Source of the DNA: AC-32 sp963763475
GTDB taxonomy: Bacteria > Actinomycetota > Thermoleophilia > Gaiellales > Gaiellaceae
Direction of reading: 5' to 3'
Length of the DNA stretch: 64,000 nucleotides
Assembly (NCBI GenBank): GCA_963763475.1
Contig: CAVXOR010000006.1
Coordinates: 177,400-241,399, forward strand
In this document: in pieces, positions 33,167 to 42,234 of the stretch
How positions within the stretch are numbered: the first letter of the stretch is position 1
How the letters are laid out: the number at the start of each line of letters is the position of its first letter
Program-made: the position numbers and the translations under genes
Notes under the pieces: model-generated
Seen by the model: the letters and a program-made list of their open reading frames with translations, nothing else
Databases searched by the model: none
What the model was told of the DNA's origin: nothing

Positions 33167-34594
33167 AGCGCCTCGCTGCGGTAGCGGTTGCGGCGCTCGC
33201 GCTCGCCTCGTCGGCGAGCGCCGACGTCTTCAGGATCGTCCCCTCGGTCTCGCCGGCCTCGCCGGCGTTCCTGCCGAGCGCCGAGATCCCGAACACGCCT
33301 GGCTCGATCTCCTTCCCGGCCACGCTCTCGCAGCGTCCGGCCTTCGTCGAGGAGCGCGGCTACGACCAGCTGCTCGCGCTCTGGCAGCGCGACGGCGCCG
33401 CTCTACGGCGTCCCCTGGCAGGTGCTCGCGGCGATCAACAAGATCGAGTCGAACTTCGGCCGCAACATGGGGCCGAGCTCGGCCGGCGCGATCGGCTGGA
33501 TGCAGTTCATGCCCTCGACCTGGGAGCGCTGGGGCGTCGACGCCGACGGTGACGGGCTCGCGAACCCCTGGAGCGCCGAGGACGCGATCGCCGCGGCCGC
33601 GCGCTACCTCGCGGCGTCCGGCGGGGCGACCGACATCTCGCGGGCGGTCTTCTCCTACAACCACGCCCAGTGGTACGTGGACGAGGTGCTCCAACTCGCG
33701 CAGCTGTTCGGCAACGGCGGCGTGGACGCCACTTTCAATCTCGACCGGATGCAGGTCTCGCTCGAGCAGAACCGGAAGGCGGTCGTCCGCGCCAATCGCA
33801 CGGTCTTGAAGGCCGAGCGCGAGCTCCGCTCACTCAGCCGTCGCGAGTCCGTGCTGCGCCGCCGCGCCGCCTCCACGAGGCTGCTCTCCGACCGGTTCTC
33901 GCTCGACCAGCGGGCTACGCAGCTGGGCGTGCGAGTCGCCGACGCCCGCACTCGCGTCAGCTCCCTCCAGGGCGTGCTCAGCCAGGCCCGCGAGGAGCTC
34001 GCGCTCGCACAAGACCGCTCGCTCTCGGCCTCGTTCGCGCCGGCCGCAGGCTCGCTGCTGGCCGCGCCGTCCTACAACGGCCAGTACGTCTTCCCGGTCG
34101 GCGGCGGCCCCTCGCTCGTCTCGGTCTCGCACCGTCACCACGACTACCCCGCGGCCGACATCGCCGCGCCGGAGGGCTCGCCGGTCTACGCCCTTTCCGA
34201 CGCGGTCGTCGTGAGCTCCTGGGCAACGCCTGACGGGCGCTGCGGGATCGGCATGACGATCGACACCGCCGACGGGCAGGAGTGGACGTACTGCCACATG
34301 TCCTACCTCGACCCGGCGGTGACTGCCGGCACGCCGCTCGCGGCCGGCACGGAGGTCGGCCTCGTCGGGATGACCGGGCACGCCACCGGCCCGCACCTGC
34401 ACCTGCAGCTCGATCCGACGACCTCCTACCCGCAGCTGCAGCCCTGGTTCCAGAGCTTCGCGGGCGTTGCCTTCCGCTGGCAGGACTCCGGGCCGACCGA
34501 CTCGATCGGCGCCGCCGAGCACGCCCGGGTCTTCGCCGTCGTACCCACCCAGACGGAGGATTCGGATGAAGCGGTCGTCCTGTTCACCCGGTAG
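33163..34594 (+). CDS. Lytic transglycosylase / M23 peptidase fusion, apparent +1 frameshift
   Basis: The gene starts at ATG within the end of the PilT gene (ATGA overlap). The frame with the signal peptide (about residues 1-21) and the first 75 residues is shifted one base from the frame of the rest. The change falls at about 33394-33403. Removing one base there gives a continuous protein of about 476 residues reading LWQRDGALYGVPWQVLAAINKIESNFGRN. Domains then follow in order: SLT transglycosylase (ESNFGRN, IGWMQFMPSTWERWG); a coiled coil (about 195-275); and an M23 metallopeptidase with both zinc motifs (HHDYPAADIAAP and HATGPHLHLQL). It probably opens the peptidoglycan for pilus passage. 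Confidence 0.75.
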
Positions 34595-34634
34595 GGGGAT
34601 GACACGCAGCCTCGTCGCTGCCGAAGGGATGGAC

Positions 34635-35475
34635 ATGGCGGTCCGGCTCGCGGCGCTCTTGCCACGCGCGGTCATCGTGGCTCTCGTGTGGATCCTCGGC
34701 ACGGCTGCGTTCACGCTGGCCGCGGACAACACGATCGTCGGTCCCTCTGCCCCGAACCCCTCCGCCGGCGCGGCCGCGGCGCAGACCGAGCTGGTCGTGC
34801 CGTCGGTCAGCGGCCAGGCCTACGTGTTCGCGAAGGGGATCCTCGAGGACTCCGGCTTCGCCTGGCGCGTGGTCGGCTCCGTCCACGGCTACTCCTCGAA
34901 CCGGGTCGTCACGCAGAGCCCGGCGGCCGGGACCCGTGTCGTCGACACCGGAGCGCCGACCCTCGTTCTCCGCCTCCTGCGCGGGCCGTACGCCCAGCTG
35001 GGGAGGCCCGTCGACTCGTCGCCCTACCGCGGCACCGCGGTTCGCCTCGCCGGCCTCGCCAGCGTCACCAAGCCGGCGGCCAAGCCCGCGCCGAAGCCTG
35101 TCGTCAAGCCAGTGGCGAAGCCGCAAGCGGAAGCCGGCCGTCAAGACGACGGTCAAGGTGGCAGCCCGCCCGCCCGCGTTCATGATGGCCGGCGCGCCCA
35201 AGGAGCCGCTCGACGAGATGACCCTTCCGGCTCGTGCCCTTCGGCTTCAGCGCTGGGTGGCGAGCCGGCCGAAGACCCCGGCCAACGCCCAGCACTGGCT
35301 CTACCAGCACGCCTGGATCGTCACCGGCGCGCAGTTCGGCTGGTGGCACGGCGCCCAGGCGCTCGAGACGCTGCTCGCAGTCGACCGGCAGGTCGAGCGC
35401 CAGTGGGGGATCGGCGCCAAGAGCGAGTCGGTCGCCAAGGCCGCGCTCGTGCAGGTCCGCCGCAAGTCGCGATGA
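34635..35475 (+). CDS. PASTA-domain membrane protein, apparent +1 frameshift
   Basis: The start is the ATG 6 bases after GAAGGG; in-frame ATGs at 34599 and 34629 are possible. One membrane helix (about 5-25) is followed by a PASTA-like domain (VVPSVSGQAYVFAKGILEDSGFAWRVVGSVHGYSSNRVVTQSPAAGTRV). A Lys/Pro/Ala linker comes next, and then the frame changes at about 35121-35128. The other frame continues KRKPAVKTTVKVAARPPAF into a conserved-looking 100-residue helical end (QRWVASRPKTPANAQHW). Without one base near 35124 the protein is about 279 residues. PASTA domains bind peptidoglycan, so it may anchor the pilus machine to the wall. Confidence 0.65.
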
Positions 35476-36038
35476 CCTGCCGCCGCCTACTCGCCGAGCG
35501 GGGCTACTCGCTCGTCGAGATGCTCACGGTGCTCGTGATCATGGGCGTCGTGATGACGAGCCTGACCACCGTCTTCGTGCAGGCCTCGAACTCCGAGACG
35601 GACATGAACAACCGCTTCCAGGCGCAGCTGACCGCCAAGCTCGCGCTCGACAAGATGCGCCGCGAGATTCATTGCGCGAACGTCGCCACCCCGACGGGCT
35701 CGAGCTCCTCGGTCACGATCACGCTCCCGTCCTACTGCAAGACCGGCAGCGGCTCCATCACGTGGTGCACGCGCAGCAACGGCACCAACCGCTACGCGCT
35801 CTACCGAGTCGCCGGCTCGATCTGCACCGGCGGGATCAAGTGGGCCGACTACCTCGTCCCGAGCTCGACCGCGACCACGTGCGGCGGGGCGCTCTGCATC
35901 TTCAACTACACGGCCCAGTCGACCTCGTCGCTGGCGAAGCTCGGGGTCGACTTCCCCGTCAACGTCAAGCCCTCGAAGACGGTCGAGCTGTACGAGCTGA
36001 TCGACGACATCGTCCTGCGCAACAGCACCCGCTCCTGA
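35472..36038 (+). CDS. Minor pilin, PilW/PulJ-like prepilin
   Basis: The 188 residues begin MTCRRLLAERGYSLVEMLTVLVIMGVVM. This is a type III prepilin leader, cut after Gly11, with Glu16 at position +5 and the hydrophobic helix that enters the pilus core. Several Cys residues in the later part (HCANV, SYCKTG, ITWCTR, SICTGG, TTCGGALC) could form disulfides. It overlaps the PASTA gene by 4 bp (ATGA). It probably sits at the pilus tip with the PilX-like protein. Confidence 0.8.
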   Translation: MTCRRLLAERGYSLVEMLTVLVIMGVVMTSLTTVFVQASNSETDMNNRFQAQLTAKLALDKMRREIHCANVATPTGSSSSVTITLPSYCKTGSGSITWCTRSNGTNRYALYRVAGSICTGGIKWADYLVPSSTATTCGGALCIFNYTAQSTSSLAKLGVDFPVNVKPSKTVELYELIDDIVLRNSTRS

Positions 36039-36095
36039 CCCGGGTCCACCCGTTCGAGTGACCACCGGCGTCGCGGGAGCGCCGATGGTCTGAGC

Positions 36096-37859
36096 ATGCG
36101 GCTTCTGCTTTGCCTGCAGCGACGTCTGCGAAGCGAGCGCGGGATGGCTCTCGTCATGGCGATCGGCATCACCAGCGTCCTCGGCATCGCCGGGGCGACC
36201 GCGGTCGCCTATTCCACGTCGGGCGCGCAGGAGGCCCAGCAGAGCGGCTCGCGTCAGAGCGCGTTCACGCTCGCGGAGGCCGGGATCAACAACGTGATGT
36301 CCGTCCTCAACCTGCCGACGAACAACGCGCTCGACCCGGAGACGCTGCCGAAGTGCACGAACAACGAGAAGAAGTACAGCGACGCTGCCGCCGACCGCAC
36401 GAACACCTCGACCTGGATGCACAGCACGATCGACGGCGGAACGGTCGACTGGTGCGGAACGCTCGTCCGCAAGGATGCGCTCTGGTTCGTGACCTCGATC
36501 GGGCGCTCGCGAAACCCGAACCGGTCCAGCACCAACGTGACGCGGACGCTCGAGGCGACCGTCACGGTCACCCCGACGACCTCGCAGCCTCTGAACAACC
36601 CGGTGTGGAACTACCTGTATGCCGGCCACACGGGCAGCACCTGCGACCAGTCGCTGAACAACAACATCTCCGGCGCCTCGCGCATGTACGTGGCCGGAAA
36701 CCTCTGCCTGAGCCCGAACGTCCAGCTCAACCAGTCGACGGTGATCGTCGGCGGGTCGATCGACGTCTCGAACAACGCGGCCGTCGGCGCTTCGACGAGC
36801 ATGAGCACGCGCGTCGAGACGTACGTCGGCGGCAACTGCCGCTACTCGACCGGCTCCTGGGCGAACTGCAGCGGCAACCAGGACGCCCGGCACATCTACA
36901 GCAAGCTTTCGGACGGGGTCAACGTCGGCGTCAACCAGCCTGCGCCGGTCGTCGCGCCGCCGGCCGCGGACTACGCCACCTGGTACGAGAACGCGATCCC
37001 GGGCCCTTCGCAGACGTGCACCACGTCGAGCGGCACGCCGCCCACCTTCGACACGAACTACCCGAGCCGCGACAACAGCATCGCGACCCCGATCGACCTG
37101 ACGCCGAACAGCTCCTACTTCTGCCGCGTCGGCCAAGGGGCGAACACGACTCTCAACGGGGCAGTCACCGCGGCCCAGGGGACGATCACGGTCAGCTCGG
37201 CGACCGGCTTCCCGACCACACCGTTCCTGATCCGGATCGACGACGAGTTCATGCAGGTGACGGCCGGCTTCGGCACCACCACCTGGACGGTCATCCGCGG
37301 CGCCACCAGCAGCGCCACGACGCACGTCACCGGCCAGACGGTCGAGTGGAAGACTCCGTCGAGCGGCGAGATCGCCTGGAACGCCACCACCAAGACCTTG
37401 ACGGTGAGCGGGACGGTCTACATCGACGGCAGCGCGAAGATCTCGAACGGTGGGCTCAACTCCTACAACGGCCAGGGCACGATATACCTGTCCGGGACGT
37501 TCCTCGCCACCGGAACGATGTGCGCGTCGATCTCCGGAACGAACTGCAACTTCACCAGCTGGAACCCCGACTTCGACATGCTGATGATCGTCGCCGACGG
37601 CAACGGCGGCCAGGTCAACCCCGGCGACAGCATCCAGATCGACAACAACTACTCGTACCAGGGCGGCCTCTACGGCACGAACGCCGTCGAGTTCGGCAAC
37701 AACGTGAACGTGGACGGCCCGATCGTCGGCAGCCAGATCCTGCTCTCGAACAACCTGACGACGAATGCGTTCCCCAACATCTCGATCGTCCCGGTCGGCA
37801 TGCCGTCGAACCACGAGGTCTACGCGCAGCCGAACCCGCCCCAGGGCTTCACGGGCTAG
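36096..37859 (+). CDS. PilX-like pilus tip/adhesin protein (587 aa)
   Basis: The protein starts MRLLLCLQRRLRSERGMALVMAIGITSVLGIAGATAVAYSTSG. This is a prepilin-like N-terminus with Gly before Met and without the usual +5 Glu, as in PilX/GspK-type proteins, followed by AFTLAEAGINNVMSVL. The remaining 500 residues are rich in Asn, Thr, Ser and Gly, with repeated strand-forming and cadherin-like stretches (ITVSSATGFPTTPFLIRIDDEFMQVT). This suggests an extended, exposed adhesin domain. It is far longer than typical PilX. The antisense and shifted frames are also open because of the GC content, but this frame has the signal sequence and even composition. Confidence 0.7.
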   Translation: MRLLLCLQRRLRSERGMALVMAIGITSVLGIAGATAVAYSTSGAQEAQQSGSRQSAFTLAEAGINNVMSVLNLPTNNALDPETLPKCTNNEKKYSDAAADRTNTSTWMHSTIDGGTVDWCGTLVRKDALWFVTSIGRSRNPNRSSTNVTRTLEATVTVTPTTSQPLNNPVWNYLYAGHTGSTCDQSLNNNISGASRMYVAGNLCLSPNVQLNQSTVIVGGSIDVSNNAAVGASTSMSTRVETYVGGNCRYSTGSWANCSGNQDARHIYSKLSDGVNVGVNQPAPVVAPPAADYATWYENAIPGPSQTCTTSSGTPPTFDTNYPSRDNSIATPIDLTPNSSYFCRVGQGANTTLNGAVTAAQGTITVSSATGFPTTPFLIRIDDEFMQVTAGFGTTTWTVIRGATSSATTHVTGQTVEWKTPSSGEIAWNATTKTLTVSGTVYIDGSAKISNGGLNSYNGQGTIYLSGTFLATGTMCASISGTNCNFTSWNPDFDMLMIVADGNGGQVNPGDSIQIDNNYSYQGGLYGTNAVEFGNNVNVDGPIVGSQILLSNNLTTNAFPNISIVPVGMPSNHEVYAQPNPPQGFTG

Positions 37860-37862
37860 ACC

Positions 37863-37890
37863 TAAAGCCCGGCGGCGCGACGTGCCGATA
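37863..37890 (+). promoter_or_regulatory. Sigma-28-like promoter before prepilin peptidase
   Basis: TAAAG (37863-37867), 16 bases, then GCCGATA (37884-37890). The GTG start is 8 bases downstream. The -35 is closer to the enterobacterial TAAA than to the TCAAG of the other sites, and the spacer is one base longer. A GGAGG lies between the -10 and the start. Confidence 0.45.
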
Positions 37891-37898
37891 GGAGGAAG

Positions 37899-38645
37899 GT
37901 GGACGTCGCTCTCGGCCTGTTCGCCTTCTGGCCTGCGCTCGCGCTCGGCAGCTTCCTGAACGTCGTCGCCGCGCGCGTGCCGCTGCGCCGCTCCGTCGTG
38001 CGGCCGTCCTCGGCCTGCATGAGCTGCGGCACGGAGCTCGCGTGGCGCGACAACGTCCCGGTGCTCTCGTGGCTCTGGCTGCGCGGCCGCTGCCGCACCT
38101 GCGGCGTCCACATCAGCGCGGTCTACCCGCTAGTCGAGCTGGCCACTGCGGCACTCGTGGCCGGTTGCTTCGTCAAGTTCGGCTTCAGCGCCGACGCCTT
38201 CCTGGCCTCGTTCTTCTGCGTCGTGCTCGTCGTGCTGAGCGCCATCGACCTCGAGCACCGGATCGTCCCGAACCGGATCGTGCTGCCGGCGGCGCTCGTC
38301 GTGCTCGTGGCGCAGACGGCGCTCCACCCGAGCCCTGAGTGGGCGCTCGGGGCCCTGGGTGCCTCGGGCTTCCTGTTCGTGGCCGCGCTTGCCTACCCGG
38401 CGGGAATGGGCATGGGCGACGTCAAGCTGGCGTTGCTCCTGGGCGCGCTGCTCGGCCGTCTCGTCGGCGTGGGCCTGATGCTGGGGATGCTCGCGGCGCT
38501 CGTGCCGAGCGTCTACCTGCTCGCCCGCCATGGCTCCGCGGCGCGCAAGATGGGCATCCCGTTCGCGCCGTTTCTGGCCCTGGGAGCGCTGATCGCCCTG
38601 TTTGCCGGGCATTCGCTGCTGGACGCCTACCTGAGCCGTTTCTAG
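37899..38645 (+). CDS. pilD: Prepilin peptidase (PilD family)
   Basis: The 248-residue membrane aspartyl protease cuts prepilin leaders and, in most members, N-methylates the new N-terminus. The cytoplasmic zinc-like region has four Cys (SACMSCGTELAWRDNVPVLSWLWLRGRCRTCG). The two catalytic Asp are in SAIDLEHRIVPN and GMGMGDVKLALLLG. About eight helices are present. The GTG start follows GGAGG. It lies between the minor pilins and PilB. Confidence 0.92.
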   Translation: MDVALGLFAFWPALALGSFLNVVAARVPLRRSVVRPSSACMSCGTELAWRDNVPVLSWLWLRGRCRTCGVHISAVYPLVELATAALVAGCFVKFGFSADAFLASFFCVVLVVLSAIDLEHRIVPNRIVLPAALVVLVAQTALHPSPEWALGALGASGFLFVAALAYPAGMGMGDVKLALLLGALLGRLVGVGLMLGMLAALVPSVYLLARHGSAARKMGIPFAPFLALGALIALFAGHSLLDAYLSRF

Positions 38646-38648
38646 CGC

Positions 38649-38675
38649 TCAGCTTTCGAGCGGGTTCTGCCGATA
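38649..38675 (+). promoter_or_regulatory. Sigma-28-like promoter before pilB
   Basis: TCAGC (38649-38653), 15 bases, then GCCGATA (38669-38675). The -35 differs at two positions from TCAAG. The ATG of pilB is 18 bases downstream, with GAGGGA between them. Confidence 0.5.
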
Positions 38676-38693
38676 CCTCAATCGAGGGATTCC

Positions 38694-40499
38694 ATGGACC
38701 TCAAGCGGCCCAACAAGCTCAGGCTGTCCGGCAAGTCCGGCGCCTCCGAACCCCCTGTCGGGGGCGACGCGGGCCTGCCCGCAGGCCATCCGGTCAACGA
38801 GGTCGCCGAGCTCGTCGCCGACCTGATCGAGGCCACCGGGCTCGTCTCGCCCGACCGGCTGGCCACTGTTCGCGGCCGGGTCAAGCAGGGCGGGTCGTTC
38901 GCGCAGGCGGTCCTCGACGAGGGTGTCGCCACGCCCGAGGGCCTCGCGCGTACCCTGGCCAGCCGCTTCCAGCTGCCCTTCATCGACCTGCCGCTCACCG
39001 GCGTGTCCGAGGAGGCCGCCAAGGAGATTCCGATCCACGTGCTCGAGCGCGTGGGCGCGCTGCCGTACGCACTCGAGGGCAACACCCTCCAGATCGCCGT
39101 GGCCGATCCCGGCAACGTGCACGCGATCGACGAGCTGCGGCTGGCGACGCGCTACCAGCTCGACCTCGGCGTCGCCGCCCGGGAGGACATCGAGAACGAG
39201 ATCCGCCGCCTGGCCCGCGCCTCGGAGGCGTTCGGGGCCGCGATGGACGCCGAGGAAGCCATGCTCGCCGACGAGGCCGCGGAGCAGGAGGAAGGGGACG
39301 ACCTCGAGGTCGAGGACGGCATCTCCGACGTCCCGCTCGTCCGGCTCGTCAACTCGATCATCTTCCAGGCAGCCGAGGACGGGGCCAGCGACATCCACTT
39401 CGAGCCCCAGGAGGACGCACTCGTCGTGCGGCTTCGCATCGACGGCGTTCTGCACGAGGTGCAGCGCATCCCGAGGCGGATGATCGCCGGGGTGACAACG
39501 CGCCTGAAGGTGCTCGCGAAGCTCGACATCGCCGAGCGCCGCAAGCCGCAGGACGGTCGGATCTCGCTCAACGCGGCCGCGGCAGGCCGGATGATGGACG
39601 TCCGCGTCGCGACCCTGCCGACGGTCGAGGGCGAAGCGGTCGTGATGCGTCTGCTCGACAAGTCGAAGAAGGCGCCGACGCTGACCGAGCTCGGCCTCTC
39701 CGACGACATGCGGGTGAAGATGGAAGGCCTGATCAGGCGCCCGACCGGCGCGATCCTCGTCACGGGGCCGACCGGGTCCGGTAAGTCGACGACGCTGTAC
39801 GCGGCGCTGACCGAGATCAACCGCCCCGAGATCAACATCATCACGGTCGAGGACCCGGTCGAGTTCCGGCTCGGGGGCGTCAACCAGGTGCAGATCAACA
39901 CGCGGGCCGGCCTGACCTTCGCGGCCGCGCTCCGCTCGATCCTGCGTTCCGACCCCGACGTGGTGATGGTCGGCGAGATCCGCGACGGCGAGACGGCCAA
40001 GATCTCGATCGAGGCCGCTCTGACCGGCCACCTCGTGCTCTCGACGCTGCACACGAACGACGCCCCGGGCGCGCTCACGCGCCTGAACGAGATGGGCGTC
40101 GAGCCGTTCCTGACCGGCTCCGCGGTCTCGGCCGTGCTCGCGCAGCGCCTCGCGCGGAAGCTCTGCACGCACTGCTGCGAGATGTACACGCCGACGACCG
40201 ACGAGATGATCAAGGCCCGCGTCTCGCCCGAGGTCGCGGCTGCCGCCGACGGGGTCGTCTTCTACCGCAAGAAGGGCTGCCCGCGCTGCGGCCAGACCGG
40301 CTACAAGGGCCGGATCGGCGTCTATCAGCTGCTCGTGATGAGCGAGAACCTCGAGACGCTCGCCGCCTCGAAGGCGAGCCGCGAGGAGCTCGAGCGGGCC
40401 GCGATCGAAGAAGGCATGCGGACACTCTGGGACGATGGCCTCGCCAAGGTCGCCGCGGGGCTCACGTCGCTCGAAGAGCTCGCCCGCGTCACCGTCTAG
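38694..40499 (+). CDS. pilB: Type IV pilus extension ATPase PilB
   Basis: The 601 residues have an N-terminal MshEN-like domain (about 40-180, FAQAVLDEGVATPEGLARTLASRFQLPFIDL; in relatives a cyclic-di-GMP-binding domain) and the ATPase core. Motifs are DGASDIHFEPQEDALVVRLRIDGVL, Walker A GPTGSGKSTT (about 357-366), Asp box TVEDPVEFRL, Walker B VVMVGEIRDGETA, His box GHLVLSTLHTNDA and the four-Cys zinc motif (LCTHCCEMY and GCPRCGQTGYKGR). It powers pilin polymerisation with PilC. Confidence 0.95.
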   Translation: MDLKRPNKLRLSGKSGASEPPVGGDAGLPAGHPVNEVAELVADLIEATGLVSPDRLATVRGRVKQGGSFAQAVLDEGVATPEGLARTLASRFQLPFIDLPLTGVSEEAAKEIPIHVLERVGALPYALEGNTLQIAVADPGNVHAIDELRLATRYQLDLGVAAREDIENEIRRLARASEAFGAAMDAEEAMLADEAAEQEEGDDLEVEDGISDVPLVRLVNSIIFQAAEDGASDIHFEPQEDALVVRLRIDGVLHEVQRIPRRMIAGVTTRLKVLAKLDIAERRKPQDGRISLNAAAAGRMMDVRVATLPTVEGEAVVMRLLDKSKKAPTLTELGLSDDMRVKMEGLIRRPTGAILVTGPTGSGKSTTLYAALTEINRPEINIITVEDPVEFRLGGVNQVQINTRAGLTFAAALRSILRSDPDVVMVGEIRDGETAKISIEAALTGHLVLSTLHTNDAPGALTRLNEMGVEPFLTGSAVSAVLAQRLARKLCTHCCEMYTPTTDEMIKARVSPEVAAAADGVVFYRKKGCPRCGQTGYKGRIGVYQLLVMSENLETLAASKASREELERAAIEEGMRTLWDDGLAKVAAGLTSLEELARVTV

Positions 40500-40510
40500 G
40501 CGCGCCGAGC

Positions 40511-41986
40511 TTGACCGCCCGCGGCTGCTGCGGGACGATCCATGGCCTGTTCACGAGACAGGCAATCCCAGGCGGTGTCGCGGTGCTGGCGGCCGCGATC
40601 GCTGCTGGAGGGACGTTTGCGGCGCAAACCACCGCCCGGACGCAAGGCTCGAGTCCCGCCGCGCATCGCCCGCTCGCGACGACCGTCACGGCCGGCCTTG
40701 ACCACACGTGCGCGCTCACCCGTGCCGGAGGCGTCCGCTGCTGGGGGTACAACGGCCACGACGAGCTTGGCGACGGGCAGGGCACCGGAGCGAGCAGCAG
40801 CCTCCCGCTCCGCGTCCAGGGTCTCTCGATCGGTGTGACGGCGCTCGCGGCAGGCGGCCGCCACACCTGCGCCGTCCAGCGCGGAGGCGCCCTCTGTTGG
40901 GGTGCGAACTACCTCGGTGCCCTCGGCGACGGCACCGAGATGCGACACGCTGCTCCTGTCCATGTCGCCGGTTTGAGCAGCGGCGTCGTCTCCGTGGCCG
41001 GAGGGATCGACCACAGCTGCGCGCTCACGACCGCGGGTGCGGTCAAGTGCTGGGGCGACAACGAGGCCGGAGAGGTCGGCGACGGGACAACCACGGAGCG
41101 CTGGACCCCGGTGGACGTCGTCGGCCTCGCGAGCGGAGCGAAGGCCATCGCCGCCCAGTTCGTGCACAGCTGCGCGCTGACGGACGCCGGCGGTGTCAAG
41201 TGCTGGGGTCGCGGCTACGGATTGACGCCGGTGGCCGTGCCCGGACTGACGAGCGGCGTGGCGGCGATCACGCCGACCTGCGCGCTCACCGCCGCAGGCG
41301 GCGTGAAGTGCTGGAGCCTCGAGGGAGGACTGCACACGTCAGATCTGCCCGGCCTGGGAGCGGGCGTGGTGGCGCTCGCCACGTCCGGGCTGCACGGTTG
41401 CGCACTGATGTCCGGCGGCGCGGTCAGGTGCTGGGGCGCCAACGACCACGGGCAGCTGGGTGACGGGACGAAGACCCACCGCGCCGTGCCGGTGAGCGTC
41501 GCCGGGCTCAAGCGGGGCGTGGAGTCGCTCGGCGTTGGCACGTCCTACAGCTGTGCGGTCACCCGAGCCGGGGGCATCCAGTGCTGGGGCTCGAACGGAG
41601 CCGGAGAGCTCGGCGACGGCACGAACCTTGACCGGAGGCACCCCGCCGACGTCGTCGGCTATGGGCTGCGCGCATCGTTGGCGATTGCCTCGTCAGCTGT
41701 GACAGTCGGCGCGCGCGGCATCGCGCACATCGCGTTGCGTTGCGGAACACCGGTCGCGTGTCGAGGCGCGCTGGAGCTTCGGAGTTCGTCCGGAAACGTC
41801 CTCGGCCGTCACGCCTTCGCGATCACCGGCGGCCACCGGCTGCTGGTCCCCGTTCGCCTGTCCAGGCCCGCCTTGGCCGGCCTGCGCCGCGCGGGGCGCC
41901 TGCACGCGATCGCGCGCGCCCGGTTCCGGCAGCCCGACAACGGCTTCACGACCGTCGTCCGAGCGCTGACGCTCGCCGCGGCCTAG
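40511..41986 (+). CDS. Secreted RCC1-repeat propeller protein
   Basis: The 491 residues start at TTG 12 bases after pilB ends; no better start is present before the signal anchor (about residues 20-38). Seven RCC1-like blades follow with the repeated form H-T/S-C-A-L-x-x-A-G-G-V-x-C-W-G (LDHTCALTRAGGVRCWG, IDHSCALTTAGAVKCWG, TSYSCAVTRAGGIQCWG), each blade with two Cys. A C-terminal strand-rich domain of about 110 residues comes after. It is probably exported and exposed. Its place between pilB and the pilins suggests a link with pili, but this is only context. Confidence 0.75.
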   Translation: MTARGCCGTIHGLFTRQAIPGGVAVLAAAIAAGGTFAAQTTARTQGSSPAAHRPLATTVTAGLDHTCALTRAGGVRCWGYNGHDELGDGQGTGASSSLPLRVQGLSIGVTALAAGGRHTCAVQRGGALCWGANYLGALGDGTEMRHAAPVHVAGLSSGVVSVAGGIDHSCALTTAGAVKCWGDNEAGEVGDGTTTERWTPVDVVGLASGAKAIAAQFVHSCALTDAGGVKCWGRGYGLTPVAVPGLTSGVAAITPTCALTAAGGVKCWSLEGGLHTSDLPGLGAGVVALATSGLHGCALMSGGAVRCWGANDHGQLGDGTKTHRAVPVSVAGLKRGVESLGVGTSYSCAVTRAGGIQCWGSNGAGELGDGTNLDRRHPADVVGYGLRASLAIASSAVTVGARGIAHIALRCGTPVACRGALELRSSSGNVLGRHAFAITGGHRLLVPVRLSRPALAGLRRAGRLHAIARARFRQPDNGFTTVVRALTLAAA

Positions 41987-42234
41987 GCGGCCTGGATGTC
42001 GCAGCCGAGGTACATCAGCGCCTCGACGGCTTCCGTCACGAACGCCGTCGCCTGGCGGGAGTCGGCGAACATGTAGGGGCCGGGGCGACTGGGCTCGGAG
42101 CTCGCGGTCTGGAAGACCTCCGCCTCGACCACGCACGAGTCGCCGTGGTCGACTGCGCGCATCACCACGACGGAACGACCGTCGCGGCGGGCGTGCCGCA
42201 CGAACAGCTCGCGGCCGGCTGCTGCCGCGCTCAC
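41983..42234 (-). CDS. Hypothetical protein (83 aa)
   Basis: The protein starts at GTG, overlapping the stop of the upstream gene (GTGA), so the two are coupled. Its sequence has a strand-helix pattern: RDGRSVVVMRAVDHGDSCVVEAEVFQ and FADSRQATAFVTEAVEALMYLGCDIQ. There is no membrane segment or signal peptide. I recognise no family. The context, two genes after the pilin direction, suggests a pilus-related cytoplasmic role without proof. It is convergent with the RCC1 gene. Confidence 0.6.
   Translation of the reverse strand: MSAAAAGRELFVRHARRDGRSVVVMRAVDHGDSCVVEAEVFQTASSEPSRPGPYMFADSRQATAFVTEAVEALMYLGCDIQAA

Noticed and set aside
36081..36087. GCCGATG upstream of the PilX-like gene, considered as another sigma-28-like -10
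   Set aside because: It has a mismatch and no TCAAG or TAAA at 15-17 bases; the gene is probably read from the upstream operon.
36110..37891. A long open frame shifted relative to the PilX-like gene
   Set aside because: It is rich in Arg, Asp and His, lacks a signal sequence, and is the third-position shadow of the real frame.
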